In this document: positions 1-13,468 of the stretch, piece by piece
Layout of the letters: each line of letters opens with the position of its first letter
How positions within the stretch are numbered: position 1 is the stretch's first letter
Assembly (NCBI GenBank): GCA_916700875.1
Contig: CAKAKS010000031.1
Location: 19,179,880-19,243,879 of the forward strand
DNA: 64,000 nucleotides
Source of the DNA: Sebastes aleutianus
Lineage: Eukaryota; Chordata; Actinopteri; Perciformes; Sebastidae
Reading direction: 5' to 3'
Notes under the pieces: generated by a model
Databases searched by the model: none
What the model saw: the letters and a program-made list of their open reading frames with translations, nothing else
What the model was told of the DNA's origin: nothing
Translations under genes and position numbers: made by a program

Positions 1-239
1 CCAGTTTTACGTATATATTTTAGCTAAATCTTCTTCTAGTTCATTGTGTTGCAATCTACGTATTTAATGTGCTTGTCTTTGATTATACAGTATGAATGGA
101 AAGTGAAGTTACAGCAAAGACTCAACCTAAACAAGGCAGTAACTCACTAGGGACAAATGTGACTAAGACAGACTGGGAGCGAAAGCCTGCAGCCATAAAA
201 AATAATAAATGGACTGCACATATATAGCGCTTCTCTATC

Positions 240-530
240 TAAAGCTAAGTTCACACACCACATGACTTTTAAATTTGTCAGATCGCAGATCACTGTTCAC
301 ACTACACAACTTGCTCTCTTGTAATCGGGAGTCTTCAAGTCGTTGTGGTACTACAGTACATGACTGACCGGAGACACGGGGTCACACACTACAAGATCTT
401 TCACCAGGAGGAATCCCTGATGAAGTCTCCAAACTACGTTTTGTCACGAAAACACGCGAGAAATATGCGGCGTGATGGCATGATGCCATAAGCAAGACAT
501 TTTGCTGATGTTGTTGGCACGTGTTCACAA
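240..530 (+). repeat. Repeat-like stretch ('ttcacactacacaact' type)
   Basis: It starts 'agctaagttcacacaccaca', and a related start ('ttattcacactacacaactt') occurs at 24432-24455. Probably a degraded non-autonomous DNA element. Confidence 0.4.
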
Positions 531-1131
531 AATAGCCTGTTTCCACCGGTTTCCACACTCTTTTTTACTATTTATTGCTCTAGGTGCAACAACAACTTGC
601 AAATGTAACACACATAGTAAGTTCCTATTGTTACAGGCGACCCCTCCTCCCCCAGGTTTCCCCTCAACTCGTGTCTCTCACTGTCATTGGCTGTAGCTAG
701 TGGCCGAATCCCCGACAGGTCCAGATGTTTTGCATGCTAGATATCTGGAATGTGTCTGCGAGGTGAGCCTCTCGGCTCACGTCTTTGAGCAGTTCACGCA
801 TGACGCTCGAGCGCCGATGTGCATGTATATTTCAGCTGATACATTTTAAGAACTGATCTCTGTCAGTATCCTTATCATGATCTTTATGACAACACAATTA
901 AAGGCTCCATAAGATCAACAAGTTTTACCTGCCAAGACACTCGACAGAGCAGGCGCTGCATAGCACTCATCTGAGTACTTATCTTGTCAAATTAAACTCT
1001 AATATTCTCAGTAAGCAACTTTATAAACCTTTATATCATTTGCCAAGTCCACTGTTTACTGTACACTTACTGTCTTTCTATTGGCTCTGCAGTAACAGGC
1101 TGAAGCAAGCAAAGACACTGTGCCCATTTAG

Positions 1132-1152
1132 GGTGTGTGTGTGTGTGTGTGT
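1132..1152 (+). repeat. (GT)n microsatellite
   Basis: About ten GT units. Confidence 0.95.
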
Positions 1153-1420
1153 TCATGCCTTTGTATCCTAACTACACAGTCTGAGTGGAGGCTCAATGGG
1201 AGTATGTGATCCATAGGTGAACGAATGACAGTCAGGGTATCAAGTGGTTCAGTCTGTGTCAGTATGCATGACTGCAGGCTGCTGAACAGACGGAACAATT
1301 TTACAGGCTCCCATAATGCTTCCTTAATGCTCCTGTCAGAGGAAAACTTTATTTTTTTTTGGAAAGCTTTAGTGGTCATGTGTATGTGCTTCATCAGTTT
1401 TAAAGCCTCAGGCCCCTGAA

Positions 1421-1900
1421 ACACACTATATGGCCAAAATAATGCAGACACCCTGTCCACATACTTCTGCATAATTTCTTCTTTTCATCTTTTCATTGTT
1501 TGGATTCCGTACTTCCAAATGATGTTTCCAACTTTGTGTCAATAGTCTGTTGAAGGCTCTTCCCTGTTTCAACATGACAATGCCCCCGTGCTCAAACACA
1601 GGTACATAAAGAAATTGTTTTCCCAGTTTGGTGAACTGGCCTGCACAGAGTCCTGAGCTCAACCCCATCCAACGCCTTTGGGATGAACTGGAACACGAGC
1701 CAGGCCTTATCAACCAGCATCAGTGTTCCACCTCACTAACGCCCTAATGGGAGCAAATCCCTACAGCCAGATTAAAAAAATCGCCAGGAAAGTCTTTAAT
1801 CACACTAGAATTATTAAGGCCATACCAGTGCTTTTTTTTCTTTCGATGGGTTTTTCCAACCTTCAAGGCAGCCACTGGTCCAACATGCAGGGACTCTTTA
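1421..1900 (+). mobile_element. Tc1/mariner-like transposon fossil
   Basis: It opens with the terminal-repeat-like 'acactatatggccaaaa' (1424-1440) and 'ccacatacttctgc', as in many fish Tc1-family elements. Downstream, translated pieces in mixed frames resemble the transposase end: FQHDNAPV, a degraded 'SPDLNPI..LWDELE' (about 1655-1700) and LTNALMGANPYSQ. The middle is deleted, frameshifts are present and no 3' terminal repeat was found. Inactive. Confidence 0.7.
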
Positions 1901-4900
1901 ATCAATCCCACTGTCACATAGTTTTGTTTCATCATTGTCTCAGTTACAGTATCATTGTGTGATAATACAGTTTAAAATGGTTTGAAACATCTGCTGGAAC
2001 AATGTTCGAAAACAACTCCTTTTTTTCTCCTTAAAAATTGAAATGAAGCACTGGTCACTTTAGACTGCAATACCTTCTTCATGAAGTCACTATTTATCAC
2101 CTGCATATGATAAATATACAGTGCAATCACATGCGTTCCATTAAACAAAGGATTTATGAGCAATGTGGAACATAGAAACATGAAGATCGTGACTCGACTT
2201 CTCTGCAACTCTCAAAACAATATTTGTGGGAAAACTGTAAATTAGAATTAGGGCAGATGTTGACAGGGCACACCTGGACTAGATTAATGGTTATGACAAA
2301 CCACTGTGTCCTTCCATCAGCACAAGTGTGCATGTGTAGCTGACAGATCCTCCGTTAAGAGCAATGGGAAGTCTATGGAGGCCTCACAGCCTGACACAAG
2401 CGCTGCAGGCTACGGTGCTATCATCAAACACACACATGCACACACACACACAGACATTGAACACTTGCTCCTACAAAGGGCTAATCAAACGGCAAGGTCC
2501 GTAAATCTAACCGAGACACAGGTATGCGGACCGGCTGGGTCTTGCAAAGCAGCAGTAGGCAATTTGGCCTGGAAAAATGGCGTGATGACAGTAGGTCTGA
2601 TGTTACGGGAATACGGATGGGAGTCTGATTGATTGAAGCGCAATACAAACTGAAGAATGTGAAGTAAAGCTAATAATTTTCTATGATTAGTAAAATGTTG
2701 CAAATAAATGATGAACAATTGTTGCCAAGGAACTTGAAACAAACATAAGGAAACCAGCAACAGAAGCCTGGCACAGAAAAAGAGACAAACAGACAGTGAA
2801 TTGTGTGTTTCTGCGTCTGATGGGATGTGGACAAGGCACAGTGCCAATGTGTTAAATCACTGTAAGCATGCATGTTAATACCTGCATGTATACTTCAAGG
2901 TCTTTACGTGTATGTGTGTCAGAACTGTCATGTGCACAAAAATGAGCGTGTGACTTTCTATTGTGACCCTGTGCTGTTCAGTAGCTCAGCGCGGCATTAA
3001 CACCGTCATGGTCGGGGATTTCATTCGCAGCAGGACCACCCATGTTAGAAAAGCCAGTGTTGGTTGGGATCAAAGCGTCCACTGATTCGCCTGTGGTGGT
3101 CCCAGGGATATAAGATCATGAAGCATGTTGGAGGGACAAAAGAAAGAAACGTTTAAACTTTAAAATTGCTGTGCAACCTCTAACTCGCTTCCAATGCAGG
3201 CTTCTCATCTTAACGCAGAAAGTCAGTTGCAGAGCTTCTATGCAGAGAGTTGTATTGTTCTACTGTATGTTCTTGAATACCAAAGTCAACAAAGTGGTGT
3301 GTCTTTCTCCACTAAATGTGCTCTGATACTGCAGAGCAAGTCTACTGAGCCGTTTCACACCAAGCACGGATTTTCGTCTGAAAATTTGCACGAAAATTTC
3401 TAAAAATGTATTTTGACCAATGAAATCCTTTGTTCAGACTGATCACTGTCATTCTGCATAATAATTAGCCATGTGCTTCTGTTTGTTGCACGGAGAGTGT
3501 ATATTTTCAGAGCAATGGCCGTTAGTTTTTGGGGTAACGGACTGTCGGACAAATGGGCCAAAGGGACATTTTTCGGACTATTGGTGTTTTGGAATAACAA
3601 TGGACCGTCCCCTCCTCAACACCCAATAATGCACAACAAACACTACTAACTCAACAACCAAATAAATGACAATATATGGCTTGAGATCACCCAGCAGCTG
3701 GGATACGATGAAGATGGTAATGTAGCTGATATGTAATTGTATGTTGGTCGCAGAAAGGGCGCTAGCCACAACAGCTAACGTAAGCATTAGCATCAAGTTT
3801 GGAGTCTGATTACTTCATGTGTATAGTGTAGTTAGCCCCTTAGACATTCTCTATCTGGATAGGTTTTTGTTGGTTGAAGTGGACACGGCAATATTTAAGA
3901 GGAAACTCATTGACAAAAGTGAAACATGGCAACGTGGATAATTCTCACGCAGGTTTTCCGTATAACAGTTGGAAGGAGCAAAAGAATCCTGCACAGTGGC
4001 ACTAACTTATACTCACTTTGTTAATGTTTAAATTCTTAATACATCAGATAACATCCGCACCATGTACTGTATATATGGATTTCACAGCATGCAGTACTAT
4101 TTGGTTGCTTCTTAGTCAACAGTTTTTTGACACTGGTCATTAAAGCTCTTATGTGCAAGAACTGGAATTACTTATCAAATTAGCCAAATCTGCTAAAATC
4201 TATTTAAAAAGCCTACTATGCCATTGACTCACTGAAAGTCATGAATGAAATGTCTTTAATGCACACATTTTCTAATATGCACATGTCATCTGTCACTGTA
4301 AATATAAATCCTACTTGCTGTACATACAGTATATATACATCTATACAGGTTCATACTGTACATAATCATCCAATCCATCTACTATATCATTTCAGTATCT
4401 ATTCATTTGTACTATTATTATTTTATTTAATCCTTCATTTGGTTGGAAAAAAATTAAAATCATCCAGTTTGGAGAGACATAGTTAGAACACCCATCTGGA
4501 TACAAAATGCAAGCAAAAAATACTTGAATGTAAGTAATATAAAGAACTAACACTAACAAGTAGGACATCCCTGGCCATGACAACACCTACAGGACATCGT
4601 TCAGGTTGAGTCAAAACTGAAAACTGCAGCAGGTGCAACCACGAACTTTAAACCTCAAAGTCAAATCTTCAAGATTGCAAGTGTATTATTGTGTTAATCA
4701 CACAAACATCCATTCTGCAAGAAGTGAAATAAAAATCATTGCCACATTGTTTGCAATCCAATGGTCTGCAGAGCATTACACACCCTACTTTACGCCAGTG
4801 TAGAACAAAAGCAAAGGGAACATTTACATTGACAATTGCAACATGTGTACAGGGTGACACCAGGCAGTACCTTTCCCTCCCGGCGCCTTTGACCTTGCAC

Positions 4901-7800
4901 GTGCAATCCACCTAAATCCAGCATCAGGCATCCCAGCAGCGAGTACCATCCGACATGGTAGAGCATGACTGCAGGAGACACTGCAGGTCTGTCTGCACTT
5001 CAGCTCTGTTCACATTGTACCCACAGGCAGACCTCTGCACAGGAGGCTGATCCAGCTCACGGCCGACACACCCACACACACACACTCTTCCACTGGTACC
5101 AACCACACATCTTGTATAGACAATACATCTAATCTGGCATATGGTGGAGACAGAAGCCCAGCCCATTAGCCCTCAGGGTGGCCTCTGTGAACGCTGAGAG
5201 AAAATGTACAGGGGAACTGCAATGTAGTCGAATCTGGGACAATTTAAATTTCAAAACAACCCAATGCATTTTAACTAATAAACACATTCAATCCCTTTCG
5301 CCCACAAAATGTCACAGCATGCATGACATGTCATAGTTCATTAAATCCTCAGCGTCTAAATTGTCAGTTAACCAAGCTAGATGTGAGGGTTGAACATGTG
5401 ATCGCAATGAGCTATTGGCATGAGACGCTAACCGCGACATCATGGGCAACTAAAAATCTGCTAAAATGAATAACTGCTCTTTCCAACTGACGGAAGCAGA
5501 ACGAAGGAAAACAGGGACAAGGGATGGTGTGAGGGAATCCCACCCTGCTTTCACACATGGGTGGATTTTGGTCGAAGGGAGCCTGCACACAACTAGACCT
5601 AAAAGAAAAGAAATCACTGGAGCGGAATTAAAAAAAGGAAAGCCGCAGTGCCCGCAGTCAGCGAAACAACCACATTTGAGAGAATATTTTGAGGGGAAAT
5701 ATTCACCAAGGATTGTCTGAGGTCGGCTTGATTTACACAACTGGAGAGGAGACCTCCTCTGCATGAAAGCTGAGAACGACGGGGGCAGCTCCATGTCACA
5801 GGAAGCATTACGTCATGTCTATTAGGAACAAAAGGAGAGGTGGTCTAGCATAAACAGCAATATAAATAAACGAGAGCAGAGGGAGGTTGATTCGGGGTGA
5901 GCAGAACCTCTGTGGGGAGCTTTAAAACTGCAGGGCAGATGTGCTGGGGGTGAAATCAATGATCTCTTTTTAATTCTAAACAACTTCCCGGCACAACTTC
6001 GTCCTCCCCGCCACATAATGGCTTCTAGAGATCTCCGCCGGCTGCACTGAAAGTGTAATCCCTGTTGCATTTTAAGAGCGGGACCTGTAGTGCAGGAGTC
6101 CTTGTTGGAGGCGGTTAGCACTGGGAGGAAATAAGAGGAGAGTGATAAAAAAGTTGCTGATGTAGCACTCTTATGACAACGCTCCATCACCTAGCACTTA
6201 ACCAGAGCTGATTTATCTTCACAGCATAGATACCCTCATACTAAATTACAGTTTAGGAGTAGAAAATTATTAGTTTGAGCATGTTGGGACTTCTCACGTT
6301 GAGAAAATCATTCTGCTCCACTTAGTGACAAAGAGAAAGACACAACTAAGGCAAAAACTCTTCCACTCCTCTGTTCCCATCCTCTTCTTTCCAAATCCTC
6401 CTCCTCTTTTATCCGAGCATCCCCTTTTCAACAACCCACTTCCTCTTTTACTCCATGATTTGAGGGCCTCCTCGTTTGTCTGTAATTACTTTATATTGGA
6501 AACAGTTATGAACATTGCCAAGAAGATGAAGAGTTACTGCTCAATCTATGGTAATGGGCATAAAAGGAAATCTTGACAGTGTGCAGAAACGTCCTGCTGA
6601 TCTAAAAACAAAGGCATGGCAGATGCTCTTTCATATTTTTACAGCAAACACAAAGCATGTTTCCTCGTCCTTGTGTTTTAATTCAACAAAGAGTTTGCTC
6701 AAAGTGTTGTTTGCCCTTTGCAGAGTCTTTGATGCAACATGCAACTCAGTGGAAACCCTAGAAAAACATGGTTTTAGCTCCAGAATGCCTCCCACCAGAT
6801 GGATTCTATGGGATTGTTTTAATATTAGTCTTTTCTTTATTTTACTGTCTTGGGAAAAGAGAGCTCTGCATCCCGCTGTCTCCCTTCTGTTGCTGCTCTG
6901 ACATGTTCGTGTTGCAGTGCGTCATCTCCCTGCAATGCCAACGGTTTGGTTGAAGAGCTCCAAGCGTTTAAAACAGACCTCGGAGTGTTTCATGAGACCC
7001 TTAATTGATTGTGTTGACCTTTTAAAATAACTCACTTCACTCCTCAAAGAGCTGAAACACAAATGATAAAAACCATTTATGAGGGCTACATGTGAGGGCT
7101 CATGTAGCTCTGATCTTTCATTTCGTTGTCTTTTAACGGTTTCTCTAAAGCAGAGGTTTTCAAATAGCAAGGGAGAGTTGAAGAGGGGGTCACCAAAACA
7201 AAACCGCAGCAAGCCGAAACAACAAAGCAGAAAACGGTGGAGGGTCAGCGTGGATACGACCTGCACCCTCACATTTTAAATCCAAAGAGGTAAACACTAC
7301 ACATACAGTAAAGTATGGAAACACTTTGGGTTTCACACATTACCAGGAAAAGCAGAGCTAGACATCACGGCTAAAGCTGCATGCTAACTCTGTCATGGAC
7401 ATGGGACATTATCGTATTGCGGTAACGTATTCTTTTTCTTCCTCTTAGTATCATCATCATCACCTCTGATGCACATGACACTGACAAATCAACTGAAAAA
7501 AAAGGAAGCTGGGAGTTTGCATGACTGCATTCCTCCTACAGCAACAGATGGCATCTCTCAGCGCTATAATTAAGGGAATATTACATTATATCACAATATC
7601 TTCAACATGATTTACATTTCTCTGTCTCTGATATGATCATAAAGCCTGACACCACTAATCACAGAGCTCTGCAGAAACAGTTGGAGGCCCCTGAGGTAAC
7701 TATAAACATCCTTTCAGCAGATCCATCATCTTGGAGCCAAACCCAGCAGGATTTACATTTGCACGATGGCAGGATACCGTACACAATCACAGATAGAAAC

Positions 7801-7932
7801 TGACGACCCTGACGTGGTTCACTCATCTACTGCTGGGTCTTGCTGCAGCTTCTTGGCCCGGCTACGGCAGATATTTACAGACATCTTGAGTCGAGAGTTG
7901 AAGAGGTCTGTCAGCACATCTACCTGCTCCCA
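7801..7932 (-). other. Coding-like frame of unknown identity, ending in a stop
   Basis: On the minus strand, a frame reads NKERWEQVDVLTDLFNSR, then LKMSVNICRSRAKKLQQDP and AVDE, and ends in TGA (near 7827-7825). Codon choice is balanced with G/C-ending codons and the residue mix looks like a soluble helical protein. A possible TTTCCTAG acceptor precedes it near 7950. The plus strand is also open here (7766-8005), so this may be chance. It could be a last exon, a pseudogene piece or transposon-derived. I do not recognise the sequence, and a phase 0 join to exon 6 of the TSPN gene at that acceptor would give a different frame. Confidence 0.2.
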
Positions 7933-8479
7933 TCTCTCTTTGTTGCTAGGAAACCTGGCAGAATTGTCTGTGTTGAGCAACCGTGTCCTCCAAGAGCTGA
8001 ACTAAGTGAACAGCATTGAGATCAATGAAGGAATGTGACGTTCACTGGCATGAGAACATGTTGTTTTTGGCCAAACGATGTGAACATGATGGGAATGTAA
8101 CATACAGAATGATTGATTATAGATTTGACAGTTCAGGAATGATATCAGCACATCAGTGCACCATTTGCACTGTTTTGGCTCTCCTGACAAGCAGATGATA
8201 CAATATCCAGAGCTCAGCGATGACATCCATAATGATAGTCTTATAGGAACAGCTCGTATCCGCCTAACTTTTAGGACGAGAGGTGAACGCAGGTTAACCT
8301 GTCGGTCTGACTCTCTACAACCCAACTGGATGATGCCAGCTGATGCCTCAGGTAAGCAGCGTGGCCAGAAAGTGAGAGAAAAGACGTGAGAATTGAGTCA
8401 GAGAGGAGATGGTTAACTAAAATATAAACTACAATATAAACAATACAACTACAATATTAACAGATTGTAGATTCAGTCT

Positions 8480-9040
8480 CATTGCTCTCTCAGTGTTGCT
8501 TCCAGCAGCTGCTGTTTTCAGTGATAAGGTCAGATAAACCCAGTGAACACCACTTACCCAGCACCAAATGGTAGACAGATAAAGTTAGTGACTAGTTGGT
8601 GAAGAAAATCAAACATAAAGGAGCTAATGAGGTAAAGAGAGTAGGTGGAGACTAAATCAGAGCTAACAGAAGAATGAATATTAGACTTAACATTCATCAG
8701 GTGTACGCAAACACAACTCCAAACACCTTGAAACAACCACAACTCTGCGGTTCCCCTCAGCATCACAGAGTGCTTTAGCATCTTTACAGCTTATTGTTTT
8801 ACCGTTTTGATTCACTCTCTCTGCTCTCAGCAGCGTAGTTTCCCAGCAGCAGCCAGCTGTTTTCAGCAAATACTCCCTGATAAACCCACTGTACACTACC
8901 TGTAATGTCAACATAGTGAAGCATTTAGCAGCTTACAAGCCAGACATTTCCCTTTGAAGTTTATGGACCAAAACAGAGCTACAATATTGGACCTGCATTT
9001 GCCAGGTGGGCAGAAACACGACTCCAAATGAAGCTGAAGT
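8480..9040 (+). repeat. Two diverged head-to-tail copies of one interspersed repeat
   Basis: Copy 1 (about 8480-8760) and copy 2 (about 8815-9040) share 'cagctgctgttttcagtgat'/'cagctgttttcagcaaatac', 'gataaacccactgtacacta'-type sequence and 'gcaaacacaactccaaac'/'agaaacacgactccaaat'. A further remnant is at about 30325-30410. Confidence 0.6.
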
Positions 9041-9480
9041 AGAGGTGTGTTTGCACCATGTGTGACTAAGCCAATGCAGCTTTAAGTTGAAAATCAAGAA
9101 GAATGTTGTCTGTTTAGTATAATGAACGCTTCAGTTGTGGGTAATGGGTATTTTGTTAATTAGCAGCCTTAAAAATAGGTCAAACAATACTCAACCTTTA
9201 TCCAACACTTAAGCTTTGCTAGGACATGAAAATTCCACCTAGGGCAAAGTCATTTAATAAGCAACTCTTGCCAGACTTTACATAGTACACTACATGGACC
9301 CTGGTGGATTGGAGAAGTGTCAAAAATGATGGATCATTTTTTCCACCTCTTTGTTTTTGTCTCAGCTTGCCAGTAAAAAGCCATTGTTTGACAAGTTTTA
9401 TGAAAGAGGCCTCTCTGGAGACCCAAGTGGAAACACTTGGTTGTGATAGGATATGAAACAGGGAATATTATGACCACAGG

Positions 9481-9502
9481 CGTGTGTGTGTGTGTGTGTG
9501 TC
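9481..9502 (+). repeat. (GT)n microsatellite
   Basis: About ten GT units. Confidence 0.95.
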
Positions 9503-9759
9503 TGCCTCTCCCTATCTCTCTGACAGATGCAGCTTTAGGGATCAAGTGTAAGCGGTGTTATAACTATTAATAAGACACACTGAATTCACTCGTGTGGTGA
9601 AAAAACAATCAAACACAAGCTCTGTCATGCTCCATCTCTCCCTGTCTTTCTGACACAAACTGTATATGCAAGAAAATCCACATTTCTGTTGACATCATTT
9701 AAGAGGAAACTTTATGATCAAGAGCAAACATGCTGATCACGGTCGAGCACATAAGGAGT

Positions 9760-9960
9760 AGTCTAGTTTATTATTTTTCTAATGAACTGATTAATTGTCT
9801 AGTTTATAAAATGATGATGTCTTTATATTATTCCTTTTTTTCCGACCAAAAGTGATTTACAATGATATAAATCAAAGAAAAGCAGCACATTTTTACATTT
9901 TGGGAAGATGGAAGTAATAAATGTTTGTCGTTTATTTTGATAAATATCTTAAAAAGGTAC
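9760..9960 (+). repeat. Repeat family C (hAT-like, 'gggctgcaactaa'), degraded copy
   Basis: Contains 'gaactgattaattgtctagt', 'aaagaaaagcagcacatttt' and 'ttacattttgggaagatgga', in the order seen in the fuller copy at 12286-12600. Confidence 0.65.
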
Positions 9961-10479
9961 ACGTAAGTACTAGAATTCACAAAAGAAAGTAATTGTGACT
10001 AATACAGTCAATTATGAGGGTTCAAAGCCATCAACATACGCTGAAGCTCATAGCTCTGGTTTTGGAATTACATGTTTAGCTAAGGTCCCTGACCTCCACG
10101 AGTGTTTAACATCTTAGTGCACATTGGAGGAGTCGTAGATTAACTGGGCGAGTGCCATGTCTCTAAAGAGAGCACCTGTCAGGGGAGGCGGTGGCCCCCA
10201 GACAGGACATGCATCAAAGTCAGGAAACCCCAACAACGTGGCCCCCGCAGTCAGAAATGTTACGCCTCAAAGGCGACAGCAGCAGACCTTAACGAAAGAG
10301 AAATAGATCTTGCTAATGTAGGAGCCTTGTTTTATTTCTTTTCTTTCAAATGTGCAGATTCTGAGGAGAGCCAGAGACATGACGGCTGTGCCGCCACAGG
10401 TCTGGTCTGTGTGGATTTAATGAGAAACAGGCTGCAGAGAAACATGGACTGTGTCCATAATCACTCGCTCATACACGGT

Positions 10480-10730
10480 TTCCTATACGATAAGCTGCAA
10501 CGAACGTTTATTTTGACCTATTGACTGGTGTTTTACTGATGAATTACTCGTTTTGTCTATAAAATGTCAGAAAATGCCAGTTTGCCAAGGTGATTGTCTT
10601 CGAATTGCTTGTTTTGTCCGACCAGCTGTCCAAAACCCAAAGATATTCACTTTACTAAGATATAAAAAAGCAACAGACATTCACATTTCAGAAGCTGGAA
10701 ACAATGAATATTTGCGGTTGAAACACAATG
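10480..10730 (+). repeat. Repeat family C, degraded copy
   Basis: Carries 'aaaatgtcagaaaatgccag', 'gtccaaaacccaaagatatt' and 'cacatttcagaagctggaaa', the body of the family in order. Confidence 0.75.
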
Positions 10731-12285
10731 AGTTCCTCAAAAGTTTCTCAGTTCCTGGGGATAGTTCCTGGGGAAAGTTCCTGTGGTGGAAACAGGGCTT
10801 TAGTCAATGAAAACTGTTAGCATTTTAGTCTTTTTTAGTCATCAGAGTATATTGAATATTTCAGTCGGTCTTATTTTTCCAATGGCGGGTCCGAAGATGG
10901 ACCTTCAGTTAGCGTCTGTAGCAACGCAAATTCAGCCAGCGCAAACCCCAGCACAAGGGGGTCACAGTGGGCTGGTCTAACCTGTGTAACGGCAGCAACA
11001 GAAGGTTTGCCAATACGATAGATGCTGCCGGTCAGTCCTGATATGACGTACGCAGCACAGGATACCAAACTGGCGCTCGCAGCACATAGAACTGCTGCAT
11101 TGAAAAAAAAAGAAAAAGTCAACGAAAATAAAATTAAAAAAATATGGTGCCATCTCGTCATCACCACATCTTAGTCATGGGAAAAAAAGCTTGTTGACGA
11201 ACATATTTAGTCAGTTTAGTTAGTCTCCGTTAACGGAATTAGCACTAGAAGAGACAGAGAAAAAGACAAAGGGACATAGTGACATGGATGCACAAAGAGA
11301 CAGAGACAGACATAGAGCCAGAGGAGACAGATTCAGACACAATAAAACACAGAAAAACAAAAACAGATGAAAGGAGAGAGACAGATAATGAGAAAGAAAT
11401 GCAGCCAGCTGAAGGAGATTTCAGTAACTATTAAGACAGATCTGGTGCAGTTGTTCCTGCAAACAGTCTCTACAACTGAAAACAGCAGGAGAGGTCTTTG
11501 TCATCTACATCATCCCAAAGGCATCCCAATGCCATCCTGATGGAGAAGCCTGTGCCTGGTGGAGCTGGCACGGGATGGCATGCTGGTCTGCTGTGTTCTA
11601 CAGTCAGGACACTACTGTAAACTCTAAAGAGAACCAGATCCTCGCTGATTATTTCAGATGTTTTGCATAGACATGAAAATGTAAATTCAACCCAGCTTTG
11701 CTTTTCCTACGTTTTTCCAAGCGCACGGTCTTTGCTTTGTTTCCATTTCAAACATGTGCAGATTCAAGAAACACCGTTTATTCTCTAAGTGCCAGTGTAA
11801 ACAAATGTGCCGTATGTATTTCAGGAACTGTATTTTGTTTGGTCTGAGAGATTAAACTGCAGTGTTTGTAGTCATAACAAAACAGATTTCTGAATGTACA
11901 CACCGGCTTATTGTGGATTTAGATGTACTAATCACTTTCACAAATATTTATTATTAACAACGCAAGTTTTAAACATTGAATGAAATGTTATCATTCCTTC
12001 ATTAATACGATACATTTCCTTTTCAGACGGCGTTTTGGGGAGGAATGTTTAACATTGAGGGATCAATCTGAAGTTGTAACCAATGGGTTACCCTGCACAT
12101 TTCTTCTGTGGTAGGTCTCAGTTCATTTATTTGAACTTCTCCATTCGTAGTATTTATCCGTCTCTCACCACTGGCTATCCAAGGGATTCATCACTTTCCA
12201 TAGAAAGGGAATAAGAAGCTCCACCCAGCTCACCACTTGCAGTGTGTTTCTGCCCCAAGGCTGGCTGTTTAAGCTTTATACTGAT

Positions 12286-12600
12286 CAGGGCTGCAACTAA
12301 CAATTATTTTTATTATCCATTAATGTGACGATTATTTTCTCCTTTAGTCGATTAATCGCTTAGTATACAAGGTGTCAAAAAATATCAAAAGATGCCCACA
12401 TCCCGACGTGACAGCTTCAAATGTCCAACAGTCCAAAAGAATATTCCATTTACGAACATATATGGCAAAGGAAATCTTCACATTTAAGAAGCTGGTACCA
12501 GCAAATGTTTGACAATTTTGCTTTAAAAATGACTAAAATGATTTTTCAATTATCAAAATAGTTGTTGATCAGTTTTCTGTCGAGCACTGCAGATTACAGT
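12286..12600 (+). repeat. Repeat family C, fullest copy
   Basis: Starts 'cagggctgcaactaacaatt', followed by 'gtcgattaatcgcttagtat' and later 'aagaagctggtaccagcaaa', ending near 'cgagcactgcag'. This is a non-autonomous hAT-like pattern very common in teleosts. Confidence 0.8.
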
Positions 12601-13387
12601 AGGGTTTCTGGCAGAGAATACAGCTCAGAAAACCTCTGGTTCTGGAACATGGAGAGAAGAAACGGGGAGAAAATACAGATGAACGGCTGACCATACACCA
12701 TGAATAACTGAACCAAAACATTACATTACATTACTCAGTGGTTGAGTTCAAATCCATTATTGGTTTTCAGATTTTTTTTACCCATTGTTTTAATATTCAA
12801 AACATCAACCAATATATTTCCCAATTTTTTATTATCTTTTATAAAAACCATAAGAAATGGGCCCTCTCTGTAATTAACCAAAACAGACGTTTAGCTTCAG
12901 CACCCACTGAACCCTTTTGCTGGCCACAACAAAGACCAGTAAGCAGACAGACTGATGGACCAGAGGACAGATAGGTCAGGCAAACATATACACACAAATG
13001 CAGAGTTGACCAGTCAGCCAAGGACAAGAGGTGGGACGGCTGGCTGGTGCCTCTGACGCCCGAGGCTCTGCACCGCAGCGCTAATTAATGGCAGACACTG
13101 GACTGGTGGTTTTACAGACAAAAACCGATGAGAAAAAAATGAAGCCAGTGAAACCAGACCAGTGGTTGGTATATATACACAACTGTAGCTGCCTGCCTGT
13201 CCACAGCTGGATCTAATCACCGTGACGACTGGTCAGCTGCCCACACTCTCCAACTACAACTCCGGGAAGCAGCTGTGAAACCAGGCAACTGCGTGTGTTT
13301 TTTTTGTTTGTTTTTAACACCTAAGTGCACAGGGAATTTTCAGCAAAGCTTTAAAGAGCATTAGAGGCACCAAAATATCCTACTCAC

Positions 13388-13468
13388 AGTTCTGCCGAAG
13401 CTAAAAAATGACTCGTCCTTGGGATCCCCCAGCAGGTCCTCCAGGTCATTTGAGGACAGCAGTATATT
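13388..13468 (-). CDS. TSPN-domain secreted protein, coding exon 6 (acidic linker); last exon recognised
   Basis: A phase 0-0 exon of 27 codons (residues 259-285) between a CACGCAG acceptor and a GTGAGT donor. It encodes NILLSSNDLEDLLGDPKDES followed by FFSFGRT, an acidic stretch outside the globular domain. The exon length (a multiple of nine bases) and the symmetrical phases would suit a collagen-type gene, but no Gly-X-Y triplets are seen here. The frame has not reached a stop, so at least one more exon must lie at lower coordinates, and none could be identified with confidence in 1-13387. Partial gene. Confidence 0.8.

Larger units (their letters stand above)
1..13387. other. Sequence beyond the last recognised TSPN-gene exon: no confirmed gene
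   Basis: This is either a further intron or intergenic DNA. It contains a Tc1-like fossil (1421-1900), copies of the 'gggctgcaacta' hAT-like repeat (about 9760-9960, 10480-10730, 12286-12600), a duplicated interspersed repeat (8480-9040), a CpG-containing repeat-like stretch at 240-530 and TG/CA tracts. I looked on the minus strand for Gly-X-Y collagen exons and found none. One coding-like frame is listed at 7801-7932. Confidence 0.6.

Noticed and set aside
5466..5794. Overlapping frames of 84 and 114 codons on both strands
   Set aside because: Unrecognised residues, no splice sites or promoter context; probably chance in a GC-richer patch.
11440..11640. GC-richer stretch with a partial open frame (NAILMEKPVPGGAGTG)
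   Set aside because: Stops flank it closely, and no splice sites or recognisable residues support an exon.
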